Shown: positions 10,721 through 20,531, numbered from the stretch's first letter. The stretch: DNA of 41,809 nucleotides from Actinomycetales bacterium (GCA_015655445.1 JAATFA010000096.1:1-41809); one strand, 5' to 3'. Program-made: numbers and translations. Notes: a model not told the origin generated them from the letters alone.

Positions 10721-11071
10721 TCACGGCGTCTCCGTGTCGTCCGGGAGCGCATCCAGGGTCGTGCGCAGTCGCCGCATCCGATCCCGCCAGAACCGCTCGT
10801 GGGGCGCCATCCACTCGTGCAGCTGCGCCCACGGCTCCGGCACGAGCGAGTAGAAGACGTGCCGGCCCGCACCGCGCTCGGCGACGAGCCCGGCCTCGCG
10901 CAAGGCGCGCAGGTGCTCCGAGACCGACGGGCGGCTCATCGAGAATCGTGCCGCGATCTCGCCCGCGCTGCGCTCCCCCGCGAGCAGGAGGTCGAGGATG
11001 TCCCGCCGCGTCGGGTTCGCGAGCGCCGCGAACAGCCGGTCGCTCGGCGAGTCCTTCGCGCGAACCGGCAT
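10721..11071 (-). CDS. ArsR-family winged-helix regulator
   Basis: DRLFAALANPTRRDILDLLLAGERSAGEIAARFSMSRPSVSEHLRALREAGLVAERGAGRHVFYSL. Start ATG 11071. Confidence 0.92.
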   Translation of the reverse strand: MPVRAKDSPSDRLFAALANPTRRDILDLLLAGERSAGEIAARFSMSRPSVSEHLRALREAGLVAERGAGRHVFYSLVPEPWAQLHEWMAPHERFWRDRMRRLRTTLDALPDDTETP

Positions 11072-11073
11072 CC

Positions 11074-11451
11074 TCAGCTGCGCTGCACGAGCACGAAGCC
11101 GTTGCCGTCGGGGTCGGCGAACTGCGTCTGCAGCCCCCATCCGACCCGCTCCGGATCGGCGACCTCGACGCCCGCGTGCCGCAGCGAGGCGACGACCCCG
11201 GCGATGTCGTCGGCGACGAGTACGACGCCCAGCTGCCAGCCCGGTCCCGCCTGGCCCGGGAACGGCGGATGGAGGGTGAGCTCGACCGCGCTGCCGGCCG
11301 GCGCGACCGAGAGCCAGCGCTGGTCGCCGAACGCGTCGTCGGCGCGCACCTCGAAGCCGAGCACGTCGCGGTAGAACCGCAGGGCGCGGTCCTGGTCGGC
11401 GACCGGGACCGTGACGGTCGTGATCGCGAGCGGGGGCATGGGAGTCGTCAT
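11074..11451 (-). CDS. VOC (glyoxalase-like) family protein
   Basis: ITTVTVPVADQDRALRFYRDVLGFEVRAD...LQTQFADPDGNGFVLVQRS. Confidence 0.9.
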   Translation of the reverse strand: MTTPMPPLAITTVTVPVADQDRALRFYRDVLGFEVRADDAFGDQRWLSVAPAGSAVELTLHPPFPGQAGPGWQLGVVLVADDIAGVVASLRHAGVEVADPERVGWGLQTQFADPDGNGFVLVQRS

Positions 11452-11462
11452 GCCGTCATGAT

Positions 11463-11482
11463 ATGTAGGAATACTCCTACAT
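11463..11482. promoter_or_regulatory. ArsR-type operator candidate
   Basis: ATGTAGGA-ATAC-TCCTACAT, perfect 8-bp arms, immediately upstream of the VOC-ArsR-SRPBCC gene set. Confidence 0.6.
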
Positions 11483-11484
11483 GT

Positions 11485-13605
11485 CTAGGTCCGGCGGCTC
11501 GCGGCACGAGAGAGCCGCGACGGCCACCAGAAGGCGCTGCCCGTGTCGATCGCGAGGGCCGGCACGAGCAGGCTCCGCACGACGACGGTGTCCAGCAGCA
11601 CCCCGAAGGCGACGATGAAGGCGATCTGCACGAGGAAGAGGATCGGAATGGTCGAGAGCGCGGCGAACGTCGCCGCGAGCACGACCCCCGCCGAGGTGAT
11701 CATGCCCCCGGTCGCGCCCAGCCCGGCGACGACGCCCGCGGCATGGCCGACCCGGCGCACCTCCTCCCGCACCCGGGTCATGAGGAAGATGTTGTAGTCC
11801 ACGCCGAGCGCCACGAGGAAGACGAAGCCGAAGAGCGGAACCGACGCGTCGGCGCCGGGAAAGCGGAACACGACGTCGAAGACGATCGCGGCGATCCCGA
11901 GGCACGCGGCGTAGGAGAGGGCGACGCTCGCGATCAGCAGCACAGGCGCCACGAGGGCGCGCAGCAGGAGCGCGAGGATCACGAAGATCACGGCGAGCAC
12001 GATCGGGATCACGGTGCGCAGGTCGCGCTGCGCGGCGGCGTTGCTGTCGAGGTCGAGCGCCGAGGTCCCGCCCACGAGCACCGAGGGGTCGACGCGCGTC
12101 AGCCTCTCGCGCAGCTCGGCGACGGCACGCTGGGCGGCCGCAGAGTCGGCCGGGACCGAGAGCGTGGCCTCGACCAGCACCCGGCCCTGCACGACGCGCG
12201 GCGCTGCGGGGCCGTCCGTGCGCTCCGCGCCGAGAAGGACGGCCGACGACACGTCAGGCACGCGCTCGGCCGCGGAGACCACGGCGTCCGCCCGGTCCAC
12301 GGGCGCGATGACGATCGCCGGGCTCCCGCTTCCGGCGTCGAAGTGCTTCGCGAGCTCCTTCTGCCCCGCGACCGACTGGGATGGGGCGAGCAGGAGGTCG
12401 GTCTGCGGCACGCCGCCGGCCCGCAGGCCCACGAGCCCGATGGCGCACGCACCGAGGAGAACCGCCGTCACGACCCACACGGCACGGGGACGGCGACCGA
12501 CGAGGCCGCCCACCGCGCCCCACAGGCGTCCGCCGTCCTCGTGCCCGTCCCGCCCTCCGGGCTCCCGCTCCGGACGGGCGCGCGGCACGGCGGGCCAGAA
12601 CGCGACGCGACCGGTGAGCGCGAGCATCGCCGGCAGCACCGACATCGTCGCCAGGAACGCGAAGGCGACCGCCGCCGCGCCGACGGGACCGAGGCTCTTG
12701 TTCGAGTTGAGGTCGGAGAAGCCCAGGCACAGCACGGCGAGGATCACCGTGGCCGCGGACGCCGCGATCGGCTCGATCGCGCGCAGCCACGCCGTCCGCA
12801 CGGCCGCGAGAGGGCTCCGCTCGTGCAGCAGGGCCTCGCGATGACGCGCGACGAGCAGCAGCGAGTAGTCGGTCGCGGCTCCGATCGCCAGGATCGCCAG
12901 GATGCCGCGGCTCTGTCCGGTCACGATGATCCATCCCGCCTTCGCCATCGCATAGACGACCAGGATGCTGCCGGTGAGCGCGAACGCGGAGGTCAGGAGG
13001 ACGACGACCGGCAGCAGCAGCGAGCGGTAGACGACGAGCAGGATCACGAAGACGGCTCCGAGCGCGACGACCAGCAGCACGCCGTCGATGCCCGCGAACC
13101 CGGCGCCGAAGTCTGCCGCGAGGGCGGCCGGGCCCGTCACCCAGCTCCGCAGCCCGGGCACGTCGTGCGAGCGCAGCGTCGAGCGCAGCGACTCCACGAC
13201 GGCGGCGCCGTCCGCGGAGGAGTCGACGGCGACGACGAGCTGCAGCGCGGCGGCGTCCTTCGACGGGATCGGGCCTTGCACGGTCGCGATGCCGTTCAGG
13301 GAGCTCAGCCGGCCGGCCACGGCGGCGACGGCGGCGGGGTCGGTGGGCCTCAGTCCGCCCGCGCGCACGAACACGACCGTCGCGGGGATGCTGTCGGCGC
13401 CGAAGAACGACCTCTCGAGCGCCTGCACCGTCGTCGACTCGGCGCTCGCCGGCAGGTAGGAGGCCTGGTCGTTGTCGGTCACCTGCGAGATCGTGCCGAA
13501 CGTCGGACCACCGAAAGCCGCGATCGCCATCCACGCTCCGAAGACGAGCACGGCGAGCGCGAGGGCCAGGGCTCGGCGCGCGCGGCGGTGGACGGCGGAC
13601 TCCAT
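11485..13605 (-). CDS. MMPL family (RND-type) transporter
   Basis: Two repeated TM blocks; GAATDYSLLLVARHREAL and ALGVDYNIFLMTRVREE signatures. Start placed at ATG 13605. Confidence 0.92.
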   Translation of the reverse strand: MESAVHRRARRALALALAVLVFGAWMAIAAFGGPTFGTISQVTDNDQASYLPASAESTTVQALERSFFGADSIPATVVFVRAGGLRPTDPAAVAAVAGRLSSLNGIATVQGPIPSKDAAALQLVVAVDSSADGAAVVESLRSTLRSHDVPGLRSWVTGPAALAADFGAGFAGIDGVLLVVALGAVFVILLVVYRSLLLPVVVLLTSAFALTGSILVVYAMAKAGWIIVTGQSRGILAILAIGAATDYSLLLVARHREALLHERSPLAAVRTAWLRAIEPIAASAATVILAVLCLGFSDLNSNKSLGPVGAAAVAFAFLATMSVLPAMLALTGRVAFWPAVPRARPEREPGGRDGHEDGGRLWGAVGGLVGRRPRAVWVVTAVLLGACAIGLVGLRAGGVPQTDLLLAPSQSVAGQKELAKHFDAGSGSPAIVIAPVDRADAVVSAAERVPDVSSAVLLGAERTDGPAAPRVVQGRVLVEATLSVPADSAAAQRAVAELRERLTRVDPSVLVGGTSALDLDSNAAAQRDLRTVIPIVLAVIFVILALLLRALVAPVLLIASVALSYAACLGIAAIVFDVVFRFPGADASVPLFGFVFLVALGVDYNIFLMTRVREEVRRVGHAAGVVAGLGATGGMITSAGVVLAATFAALSTIPILFLVQIAFIVAFGVLLDTVVVRSLLVPALAIDTGSAFWWPSRLSRAASRRT

Positions 13606-13650
13606 GCATCCGATCCTCGGACCTGCACGCGCGCCGCGCACCGCCACCCG

Positions 13651-13692
13651 GCCGATCCTCACCCTCCGCGCGCCGATCCTCATCCTCGGCGC
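13651..13692. repeat. two adjacent 21-bp direct repeats upstream of the MMPL gene
   Basis: GCCGATCCTCACCCTCCGCGC / GCCGATCCTCATCCTCGGCGC, with a further CCGATCCTCGG copy near 13610. Confidence 0.5.
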
Positions 13693-13717
13693 GCAACGAG
13701 CGCACGACGGAGACGCG

Positions 13718-14559
13718 TCAGGGGATGCTCTGCGTGCCGATGACCGAGAGCAGGCGCAGCCGCTCGGAGCTCTCGCTGCCGGGCTCGGCCGTGTAGACGA
13801 GCAGACGATGGGACTGATCGGGGTCGAGCAGGATCTGGCACTGGAGCTCGAGCATCCCCACCTCCGCGTGCAGGAAGCGCTTCGTCTCGCTCGGCCGGAT
13901 CCCGACCTCGTGCGCCTCCCAGAGCTCGCGGAACTCCGCGCTGCGCTCGTGGAGCATGGCGGCGAGCGCGTGCGCGCGCGAGCCGGGGCCGCGCGTCGTC
14001 ACGAGCTCGCGCAGTCCCGCGGCATACACGCGGGAGAGCGCCGCGTGATCCTCCGCCGGATACCTCTGCCGGGATCGCGGGTCGGCGAACCAGCGGTAGA
14101 CGAGACTGCGATGGGCACCTGTGAAGTGCGTGGCGTCGCCCGTGAGCGCGACGCCGAGCGGGGTCTGGCGCAGGGTCTCGCCGAGCTCGTTGACGATCTC
14201 GGCGGGAGTGTCCTGCAGGCGATCGAGGATGCGCAGCAGGCCCGGGCTGATGTGGTCGCTGTTCGCGCCGCGCGCGGGCGGGTTGTGGCCGGCGAGCCGG
14301 AACACGTGGTCGCGCTCGTCGACCGAGAGATGCAGGCCCTGCGCGATCGAGGCGATCATCTGCTCCGAGGGCTGCGGCCCGGTGCCGCGCTCGAGACGCG
14401 CGTAATAGTCGGTCGACATGTGGCAGAGCGCGGCGACCTCCCCCGCCGCAGGCCGTCCGTCCTGCGGCGGGGGCCGCGGGGCAGCCCGACGTCCTCGGGC
14501 TGCAGCGACTCCCGCCGGCGACGCAGGAAGCTCGCCAGACCCGGCCGATCGATCACCAT
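13718..14559 (-). pseudogene. XRE-family regulator with MmyB-like ligand-binding domain; apparent frameshift near 14441
   Basis: N-terminus [40 protein letters not shown] lies in one frame and [28 protein letters not shown]... in another; they join at a 5-base C/G run. Confidence 0.75.
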
Positions 14560-14852
14560 GGCCGCCTCCCGATCCGGTGTGCCCCGCCCGCCTCCGCGCT
14601 CGCATCCCCTCCGCGCTCGCGTGGCCTCGGCGCCTCCTGTCCCATCACCAGGTCTACCCCCGCGACGGCGTGACAGCCATGCCCTGCGAGTCCACCCCTC
14701 GAGCGGGCCAGGGCGGCACGAGAGACGCGGATCCACGATCCGTGGATGGGCAGGCCCTGAACGCACGGCGCGCGAGGGGGCAGTGTGGCCTCCACACGCC
14801 GGCGCGCGGCCGATCGCCGCCCCGGGCGCGCCGCCTCACGAAGGACAGCCTC

Positions 14853-15785
14853 ATGTCAGACACCAGCGACATATCCGTGCCCGACCTCACCGGCAGGCTC
14901 GCGATCGTCACGGGCGCGAGCGACGGCATCGGTCACGTGATGGCCACGCACCTCGCGCGAGCGGGCGCGGACGTCGTCGTGCCCGTGCGCTCGGCCGAGA
15001 AGGGCGAGAGCGCCGCGGCCCGCCTCCGCGCGAAGGTCCCGGGCGCCCGCGTCTCGATCCGCAGCCTCGACCTCGCGTCTCTGGGCTCCGTCGCCGCGCT
15101 CGTCAAGCAGCTCATCGCGGACGGCCGCCCCATCGACATCCTGATCAACAACGCAGGCGTCATGACCCCTCCGCGCAGGCAGGAGACGACGGACGGGTTC
15201 GAGCTGCAGTTCGGCACCAACCACCTCGGCCACTTCGCGCTCACTCTCGGCCTGCTGCCGCTGCTCGAAGCCGGCCGCGCGCGCATCACCCACCAGACGA
15301 GCATCGCCGCCCGCGGCGGCGCCATCCATTGGGACGACCTCGCCTGGCGGAGAGAGTACGACGGCGCGAGGGCGTACAGCCAGTCCAAGATCGCCGTCGC
15401 CCTCTTCGCCCGCGAGCTGGACGCGCGCAGCCGAGCCGCCGGGTGGGGCATCTCGAGCAACCTCTGTCACCCGGGCATCTCCCCCACGAACCTGCTCGCG
15501 GCCCAGCCCGAAATTGGGCGCGAGCGCGAGACGAACCTGCGCCGGCTCGTCCGCGTGATGTCACGCCTTCGCATCGCGGGGACGGTCGCGAGCGCCGCGC
15601 TGCCCGCCGTCATGGCCGCGACCGATCCCGATGCGCGCGGCGACCAGTTCTACGGACCGAAGCACACGCTCGGCGGCCCGCCCGTGCTCCTGCGAGAGCT
15701 GTGGCCCCCGATGCGCAGCATGGAGGACGCGCGCCGGCTCTGGGAGGAATCGGAACGGCTCGTCGGCGCGCGACCCGCCGGCTGA
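14853..15785 (+). CDS. SDR family NAD(P)-dependent oxidoreductase
   Basis: [27 protein letters not shown]...ILINNAGVM...[17 protein letters not shown]: TGxxxGIG, NNAG and YxxxK motifs. Confidence 0.93.
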   Translation: MSDTSDISVPDLTGRLAIVTGASDGIGHVMATHLARAGADVVVPVRSAEKGESAAARLRAKVPGARVSIRSLDLASLGSVAALVKQLIADGRPIDILINNAGVMTPPRRQETTDGFELQFGTNHLGHFALTLGLLPLLEAGRARITHQTSIAARGGAIHWDDLAWRREYDGARAYSQSKIAVALFARELDARSRAAGWGISSNLCHPGISPTNLLAAQPEIGRERETNLRRLVRVMSRLRIAGTVASAALPAVMAATDPDARGDQFYGPKHTLGGPPVLLRELWPPMRSMEDARRLWEESERLVGARPAG

Positions 15786-15828
15786 CGCTCCGCGCACCTG
15801 CCGTCGGATGCCACGGGGGTCGGAGGCG

Positions 15829-16296
15829 TCACGATCCCGGTCTGACGGCGCGTCCACGCGGTGGGGTCGGCCGCGCGCTCCGTCGCAGCAACGGATGCGG
15901 CCAGGCGCCGAGGGCTAGCACGGCGAGGATCGTCTGGAGCAGGCCGGCCACGAAGTAGACCCCGTGCAAGGGCGACCACACGAGCATGATCGCGATCTCG
16001 ACGAATATCCAGATCATCATCGTGAGGCCCGCCGCGGCGTGCAGCCCCCATACCACGCGGAAGCGGCCGTAGCCCGCCGCGAGGGCGAGCGCTTGAACGC
16101 CGCCGACGACGACGCCGAGGATGATCCCTGGCCAGAAGTACGAAGAGAATATGCTCCCCTCGATCCACTCCATGGGTATCCCGAGCCCGCCCCCGACGGT
16201 GAGGCCGACCATGCCCACCAGGGCGGAGACGAGGTTGAACCACGCGACCCCTGCGAGCGTCATCCGCAGTGCGCGCGACGGCGCGACCTCTCCCAT
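15829..16296 (-). CDS. hypothetical membrane protein
   Basis: About four hydrophobic segments; no family recognised. Confidence 0.6.
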   Translation of the reverse strand: MGEVAPSRALRMTLAGVAWFNLVSALVGMVGLTVGGGLGIPMEWIEGSIFSSYFWPGIILGVVVGGVQALALAAGYGRFRVVWGLHAAAGLTMMIWIFVEIAIMLVWSPLHGVYFVAGLLQTILAVLALGAWPHPLLRRSARPTPPRGRAVRPGS

Positions 16297-16377
16297 CCCT
16301 TCACGATAGAGGGAGCCCGGCCTCCGCGGGAACGGGCAGGGAGATGGCGTGGCACGCTCGCGGACCGGCGTGCACGG

Positions 16378-17709
16378 TCACTCGCTCCGGACGCGCGAGG
16401 AGGGCGGGATGCTGACGACCGCGGCGCCCGATGCGAGCAGCGCCGCCGCCGCGGCGGCGAGGGCGAGGGCGCTCGCGCCGAGGGTCGTGAGCAGCACGCC
16501 GCCCGCCGCCGACGCGAGCAGGATGCCCGCGTACATGGCGCTGTTGTTCCAGGCGAGCAGCGATCCGCTCGCGCGGGGGCAGGCTGCGAGCAGACGGGAC
16601 TGCTGGGCGGAGAAGTACGGGTACCCGGCGAGCGCGACCGCTCCCAGAGCCCCCAGGAGCATGCCGCGCGGAGCGTGCACGGTCGATGCGACCGCGATCT
16701 CGGCTCCGGCGAGGGCGAGCAGCGCGACGACGCACACGATCCGGCCACCGCGGCGATCGGAGGCGATTCCGCCGACGAGGTTGCCGAGCAGCGCTCCCGC
16801 GCCGAAGCAGACGAGGGCGAGCGCGACCATGCCCGGCGCGAAGCCGGCGTCCCGCCCCACGATCGTGCCCAGATAGGTGTAGAGGCCGTAGACCGCCATC
16901 GCCCACAGCGTCGTCGGGGCCACCGCGCGCAGCCGCGGCACGACCGTCGACGCGAGGCGACGACCGGACGGCGCGGGACGCCTCGCCGCCGCCTCCTCCG
17001 GTCGGCCGGCTACCGGAGGGCGGACGCGGTCGCCGCTCCGCGTCCGCACGGCGGTGACGCACAGCACCGCCACGGCGGCGACCGTCAGGAGCGCGAACAC
17101 GCCGCGCCAGCCCACGGCCGCCCCGAGCAGCGATCCCGCCGGCGCGCCCGTGGCGAGCGCGAGCAGGAGACCGGACGTGACGACCGCGAGCCGTCGCGCG
17201 CGACGCTGCGCGGGAGCGCCCTCTCCGACGAGGGCGTACACCGACGGGGTGACGCCGGAGGCAGCCGCACCCGCGAGGGCCCGCGCGCCCACGAGTGCCG
17301 CGAGACCCGGGGCGAGGGCGGTCGCCAGGTTGGCGAGGGCGAACGCGGCGAGCGCCGCGACGAGCACGCGATGGCGACCGCGCCGATCGGCGAGCGCTCC
17401 GAGGCTCGGACCCGCGACGAGGTAGGCGAGCGCGAAGACCGCGACGGTCGCGCCGCCGACCGGCACGGGGACGTCCATCTCCCGCGCGATGTCGGGCAGG
17501 ACGGGCGACAGCACGAAGAGGTCGGTGCCGATCATGAACAGCGTCGCCCAGCCGAGCGGACGGGAGATCGCGGGCCTCGGCACGTTCGCGGCTCCGTCCA
17601 CCGCCTGCTCGTGACGCTCCGCGATCCGGCGACGGATGTCGAGCTCGCGCGCGAGCCGCTTCTCGCGATGACGCCGCATCTGTTCGGCGTAGAACGAGTC
17701 CAGGCTCAT
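16378..17709 (-). CDS. MFS transporter
   Basis: WATLFMIGTDLFVLSPVLPDIAREM...GPSLGALADRRGRHRVLV. Start at ATG 17709, overlapping the upstream gene stop. Confidence 0.88.
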   Translation of the reverse strand: MSLDSFYAEQMRRHREKRLARELDIRRRIAERHEQAVDGAANVPRPAISRPLGWATLFMIGTDLFVLSPVLPDIAREMDVPVPVGGATVAVFALAYLVAGPSLGALADRRGRHRVLVAALAAFALANLATALAPGLAALVGARALAGAAASGVTPSVYALVGEGAPAQRRARRLAVVTSGLLLALATGAPAGSLLGAAVGWRGVFALLTVAAVAVLCVTAVRTRSGDRVRPPVAGRPEEAAARRPAPSGRRLASTVVPRLRAVAPTTLWAMAVYGLYTYLGTIVGRDAGFAPGMVALALVCFGAGALLGNLVGGIASDRRGGRIVCVVALLALAGAEIAVASTVHAPRGMLLGALGAVALAGYPYFSAQQSRLLAACPRASGSLLAWNNSAMYAGILLASAAGGVLLTTLGASALALAAAAAALLASGAAVVSIPPSSRVRSE

Positions 17710-19121
17710 CGCGCCTCCGCGTGCTCCGTCCGAGACGAGCGCGGAAGGGAGCCCGAGGCGAGAAGCGCGAGAAGGGCGATCCCCGCCGAGGCGAGGAAGA
17801 CCGCGGAATACGCGAGCTCCGCGGGCACTCGGATGCCGGCCGGCGTCCCGCCCTCGAGGACGACGGCGGCGAGCTGGGCCCCGATCGCCGCGCCGACGAG
17901 GCGCATGACGGTGTTGACCCCGGAGGCCGCCCCGGTCTGGCCGACCGGGGCGGCCTCGACGACGACCGTGCCGAGCGACCCGAAGGAGAGGCCGTAGGCG
18001 ACGCCGAGGATCGCACCGGCGAGGCAGAACTCCCACGGCTGCCGGTAGGCGAACCCGAAGAGCGCGAGCGCGGAGGCGACGAGCGCCGCACCGGCCTGGA
18101 ACGCGGCCCGCGCCGAGGTCCGCCGCGAGAGCCGCGCGGAGAGGGGCGAGGAGAGGGCCATGAAGGCCGCGACGGGGATCATAAGCAGGCCGGTCTGAGC
18201 CGAGGTGTACCCGAAGCCGTATCCGGAGGTCGGGCTGGTCTGCGCGAACCGCGGGATGACGGTGATGGCCGCGAACATCGCCATCGCGATGAGGAGAGTC
18301 GCGAGGTTCGCCGTGAGGACGGCCAGACGGCGGAGCAGGCGAAGGTCGATGAGGGGCGCCGAGCTGCGGCCCTCGATGGCGCCGAACGCGAGCGCGAGCA
18401 CGGCGGCGAGCGCGAAGGCCGCGACGGTGAGCGGGGAGCCCCATCCCCACGCCTGCCCCTGGCTGACGGCGAGCAGCAGGCAGACGAGGAGGCCCGAGAG
18501 CGCGACGGCTCCGAGGAGGTCTGTGCGCGGCCGGTCGAGCACGCGAGCGTCGGCGGGCAGGAGCGGCACGCCCGCCGCGGCGGCGACGGCCACGAGCAGG
18601 CTCGGCCAGAAGAGCCACGCCGTGCCCCTTGCGTCGACGATCGGGCCCGCGACGACCATGCCGAGCGAGCCGCCGATGCCGAACATGGCGCTCAGGGCCC
18701 TCACGACGTGGCGCACGCGGGCCGCGGGGACCGCGCCCCGCGCGATGCCGAACGCGAGCGGGATCGCTCCGCCGGAGATGCCCTGCAGGATGCGCCCGGC
18801 GACGACGCCCGCGTAGGAGCCGCCACCGTCGGCGAGCGCTGCCACGACGCTGCCGACGGCGAGGCACGCGAGGCACGCGACGAGCATGCGTCGGTAGCCG
18901 TAGAGATCCCCCAGGCGCCCCACAAGCGGGGTGACGACGGCAGAGGTCAGCATGAAGGTCGTCAGGAGCCACGCGGCGCTCGTGCTCGGAACGTGCAGCC
19001 GCTCGCCGAGGGCCGGCAGGGCGGACACCACGATCGTCTGGGTCGCGGTGACGTCGAGGGCGATGACGAGAAGGACGACCTGCGCAGATCGCGGGCGTGG
19101 GTGCTGCGGTCGATCAGGCAT
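17706..19121 (-). CDS. MFS transporter, DHA2-like
   Basis: VIALDVTATQTIVVSALPALGERLHVPSTSAAWLLTTFMLTSAVVTPLVGRLGDLYGYRRML. Confidence 0.88.
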   Translation of the reverse strand: MPDRPQHPRPRSAQVVLLVIALDVTATQTIVVSALPALGERLHVPSTSAAWLLTTFMLTSAVVTPLVGRLGDLYGYRRMLVACLACLAVGSVVAALADGGGSYAGVVAGRILQGISGGAIPLAFGIARGAVPAARVRHVVRALSAMFGIGGSLGMVVAGPIVDARGTAWLFWPSLLVAVAAAAGVPLLPADARVLDRPRTDLLGAVALSGLLVCLLLAVSQGQAWGWGSPLTVAAFALAAVLALAFGAIEGRSSAPLIDLRLLRRLAVLTANLATLLIAMAMFAAITVIPRFAQTSPTSGYGFGYTSAQTGLLMIPVAAFMALSSPLSARLSRRTSARAAFQAGAALVASALALFGFAYRQPWEFCLAGAILGVAYGLSFGSLGTVVVEAAPVGQTGAASGVNTVMRLVGAAIGAQLAAVVLEGGTPAGIRVPAELAYSAVFLASAGIALLALLASGSLPRSSRTEHAEAR

Positions 19122-20367
19122 GGGCGCTCACGACCTCGGCGAGCCGGCCGAGCCCCTCGCCGATCACCTCCGGCGCATGCGTCGTGAAGGACAGGCGCAG
19201 CGTCGCCCGGTCGGGGTCCGCGGCGAAGAACGGGGCCCCGGGGACGAAGGCGACTCCGCGCGCGAGCGCTTCCGGCAGGATCGCCGCGGCGTCGTGATCG
19301 GGCGGCAGGGTGACCCAGACGAACATCCCGCCCTCGGGTCGCGTCCACCGTGCGCCGTCGGGCAGCGTGCGGGGCAGAAGAGCGAGCATCGCATCGCGGC
19401 GCTCGCGGTACACCCGGCGCAGGCGAGCGAGGTGCGCGTCGACGTCGACGGCGTCCAGGTAGATCGCCGCCGCGGCCTGGTCGATGGTCGACGAGTGCAG
19501 GTCTGCGGCCTGCTTGGCGATCACAAGGGAGCGCAGGACCGGCTCGGGCGCGCGCACCCATCCGAGCCGCATGCCGGGCGCGCCGACCTTCGAGAACGAC
19601 CCGAGGTGCAGCACGCCTCCCTCGGCGCCGGGCAGTCCGGCCATGGGCGCCACTGCGTCACCGTCGTACCGCAGCTCGCCGTAGGGATCGTCCTCGATCA
19701 CCCACACGCCGTGCGCGGCCGCGGCGTCCACGACCGCCTGCCGGCGACCCGCGCTCATGGTGCGCCCGGTCGGATTGGCGAACGTCGGCACGAGGTAGAG
19801 CAGCGACGGATGGTGTTCGTGCGCTGCCGCATGGAAGGCGCCGGGGTCCATCCCCTCCTCATCGCTTGCGACCGCGACGACGTGCGCGCCGGCGAGCCGG
19901 AACCCCTGCAGCGCCGCGAGGTATGTGGGGCTCTCGACCGCCACGACGGCACCGGGATCGAGCAACGCGGCCGCGATGAGCGTCAACGCCTGCTGCGATC
20001 CGCTCGTGATCAGCACGTCGGAGGCCGACGTCGGCAGCCAGCGCGAGGTGAGCCGCTCCGCGACCTGCCGCCGCAGACTCGGGTCGCCCTCCGTCGCCGC
20101 ATACTGCAGGTTCCGCGCGGCCGCCGCGCCCGCGAGGGCCCGGCCGAACGCGTCGCGAAGCCCGGCGATGTCGAACAGCTCCGGGGCGGGCAGGCCGCCG
20201 GCGAAGGAGATCACCTCCGAGCGCTCGGCGAGGGCGAGCAGGTCGCGCACGGGCGAGCCGCCGACGCCGGCCAGCCGCTCGGCGACGGGCAGGGGCGCGC
20301 GCGATCGGCTCGCGACGGTCGCTCGCGTCTCCCCGCCGGGCTCGCGGGGCACCTGCGTCGTGTCCAT
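19114..20367 (-). CDS. PLP-dependent class I/II aminotransferase (MocR/2-aminoadipate transaminase-like catalytic domain without HTH)
   Basis: VISFAGGLPAPELFD, LITSGSQQALTLIA, VIEDDPYGELRYDG, LHLGSFSKVGAPGMRLGW. Confidence 0.9.
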   Translation of the reverse strand: MDTTQVPREPGGETRATVASRSRAPLPVAERLAGVGGSPVRDLLALAERSEVISFAGGLPAPELFDIAGLRDAFGRALAGAAAARNLQYAATEGDPSLRRQVAERLTSRWLPTSASDVLITSGSQQALTLIAAALLDPGAVVAVESPTYLAALQGFRLAGAHVVAVASDEEGMDPGAFHAAAHEHHPSLLYLVPTFANPTGRTMSAGRRQAVVDAAAAHGVWVIEDDPYGELRYDGDAVAPMAGLPGAEGGVLHLGSFSKVGAPGMRLGWVRAPEPVLRSLVIAKQAADLHSSTIDQAAAAIYLDAVDVDAHLARLRRVYRERRDAMLALLPRTLPDGARWTRPEGGMFVWVTLPPDHDAAAILPEALARGVAFVPGAPFFAADPDRATLRLSFTTHAPEVIGEGLGRLAEVVSAHA

Positions 20368-20397
20368 CGCTCCCTCGCCCCTTCATCCCGAGCTTTA

Positions 20398-20433
20398 TGG
20401 AATGCCAGTATGGCATGCCATAGTGGAATACCA
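20398..20433. promoter_or_regulatory. three in-phase palindromic repeats TGGMATRCCA, 13-bp period
   Basis: TGGAATGCCA (20398), TGGCATGCCA (20411), TGGAATACCA (20424) upstream of the aminotransferase gene. Confidence 0.65.
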
Positions 20434-20531
20434 AAGAGGGACCAGGAGCGCTCTCGCGAGCGGGGCTCCCCGCCGCGCGACATCGCGGCGAGGCGGCGGC
20501 GATCAGCGTGAGGCGCTGGGCGCGATCGGAG

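Noticed and set aside
10642-13743. 1033-aa plus-strand ORF
   Set aside because: Antisense to the ArsR, VOC and MMPL genes, which have clear family signatures; composition is not protein-like.
13472-15958. 828-aa plus-strand ORF
   Set aside because: Covers the antisense of the regulator gene and an out-of-frame reading of the SDR gene.
17710-18972. N-terminal extension of the MFS ORF 16378..18972
   Set aside because: Only the part from ATG 17709 is MFS-like; the upstream part is an alternate frame of the next MFS gene.
15964-19187. Large plus-strand ORFs (677 and 488 aa)
   Set aside because: Antisense to two MFS genes; charged low-complexity translation.
16378-20367. Antibiotic biosynthetic gene cluster
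   Set aside because: An aminotransferase with two exporters is suggestive, but no synthase, NRPS, PKS or RiPP gene is visible nearby.
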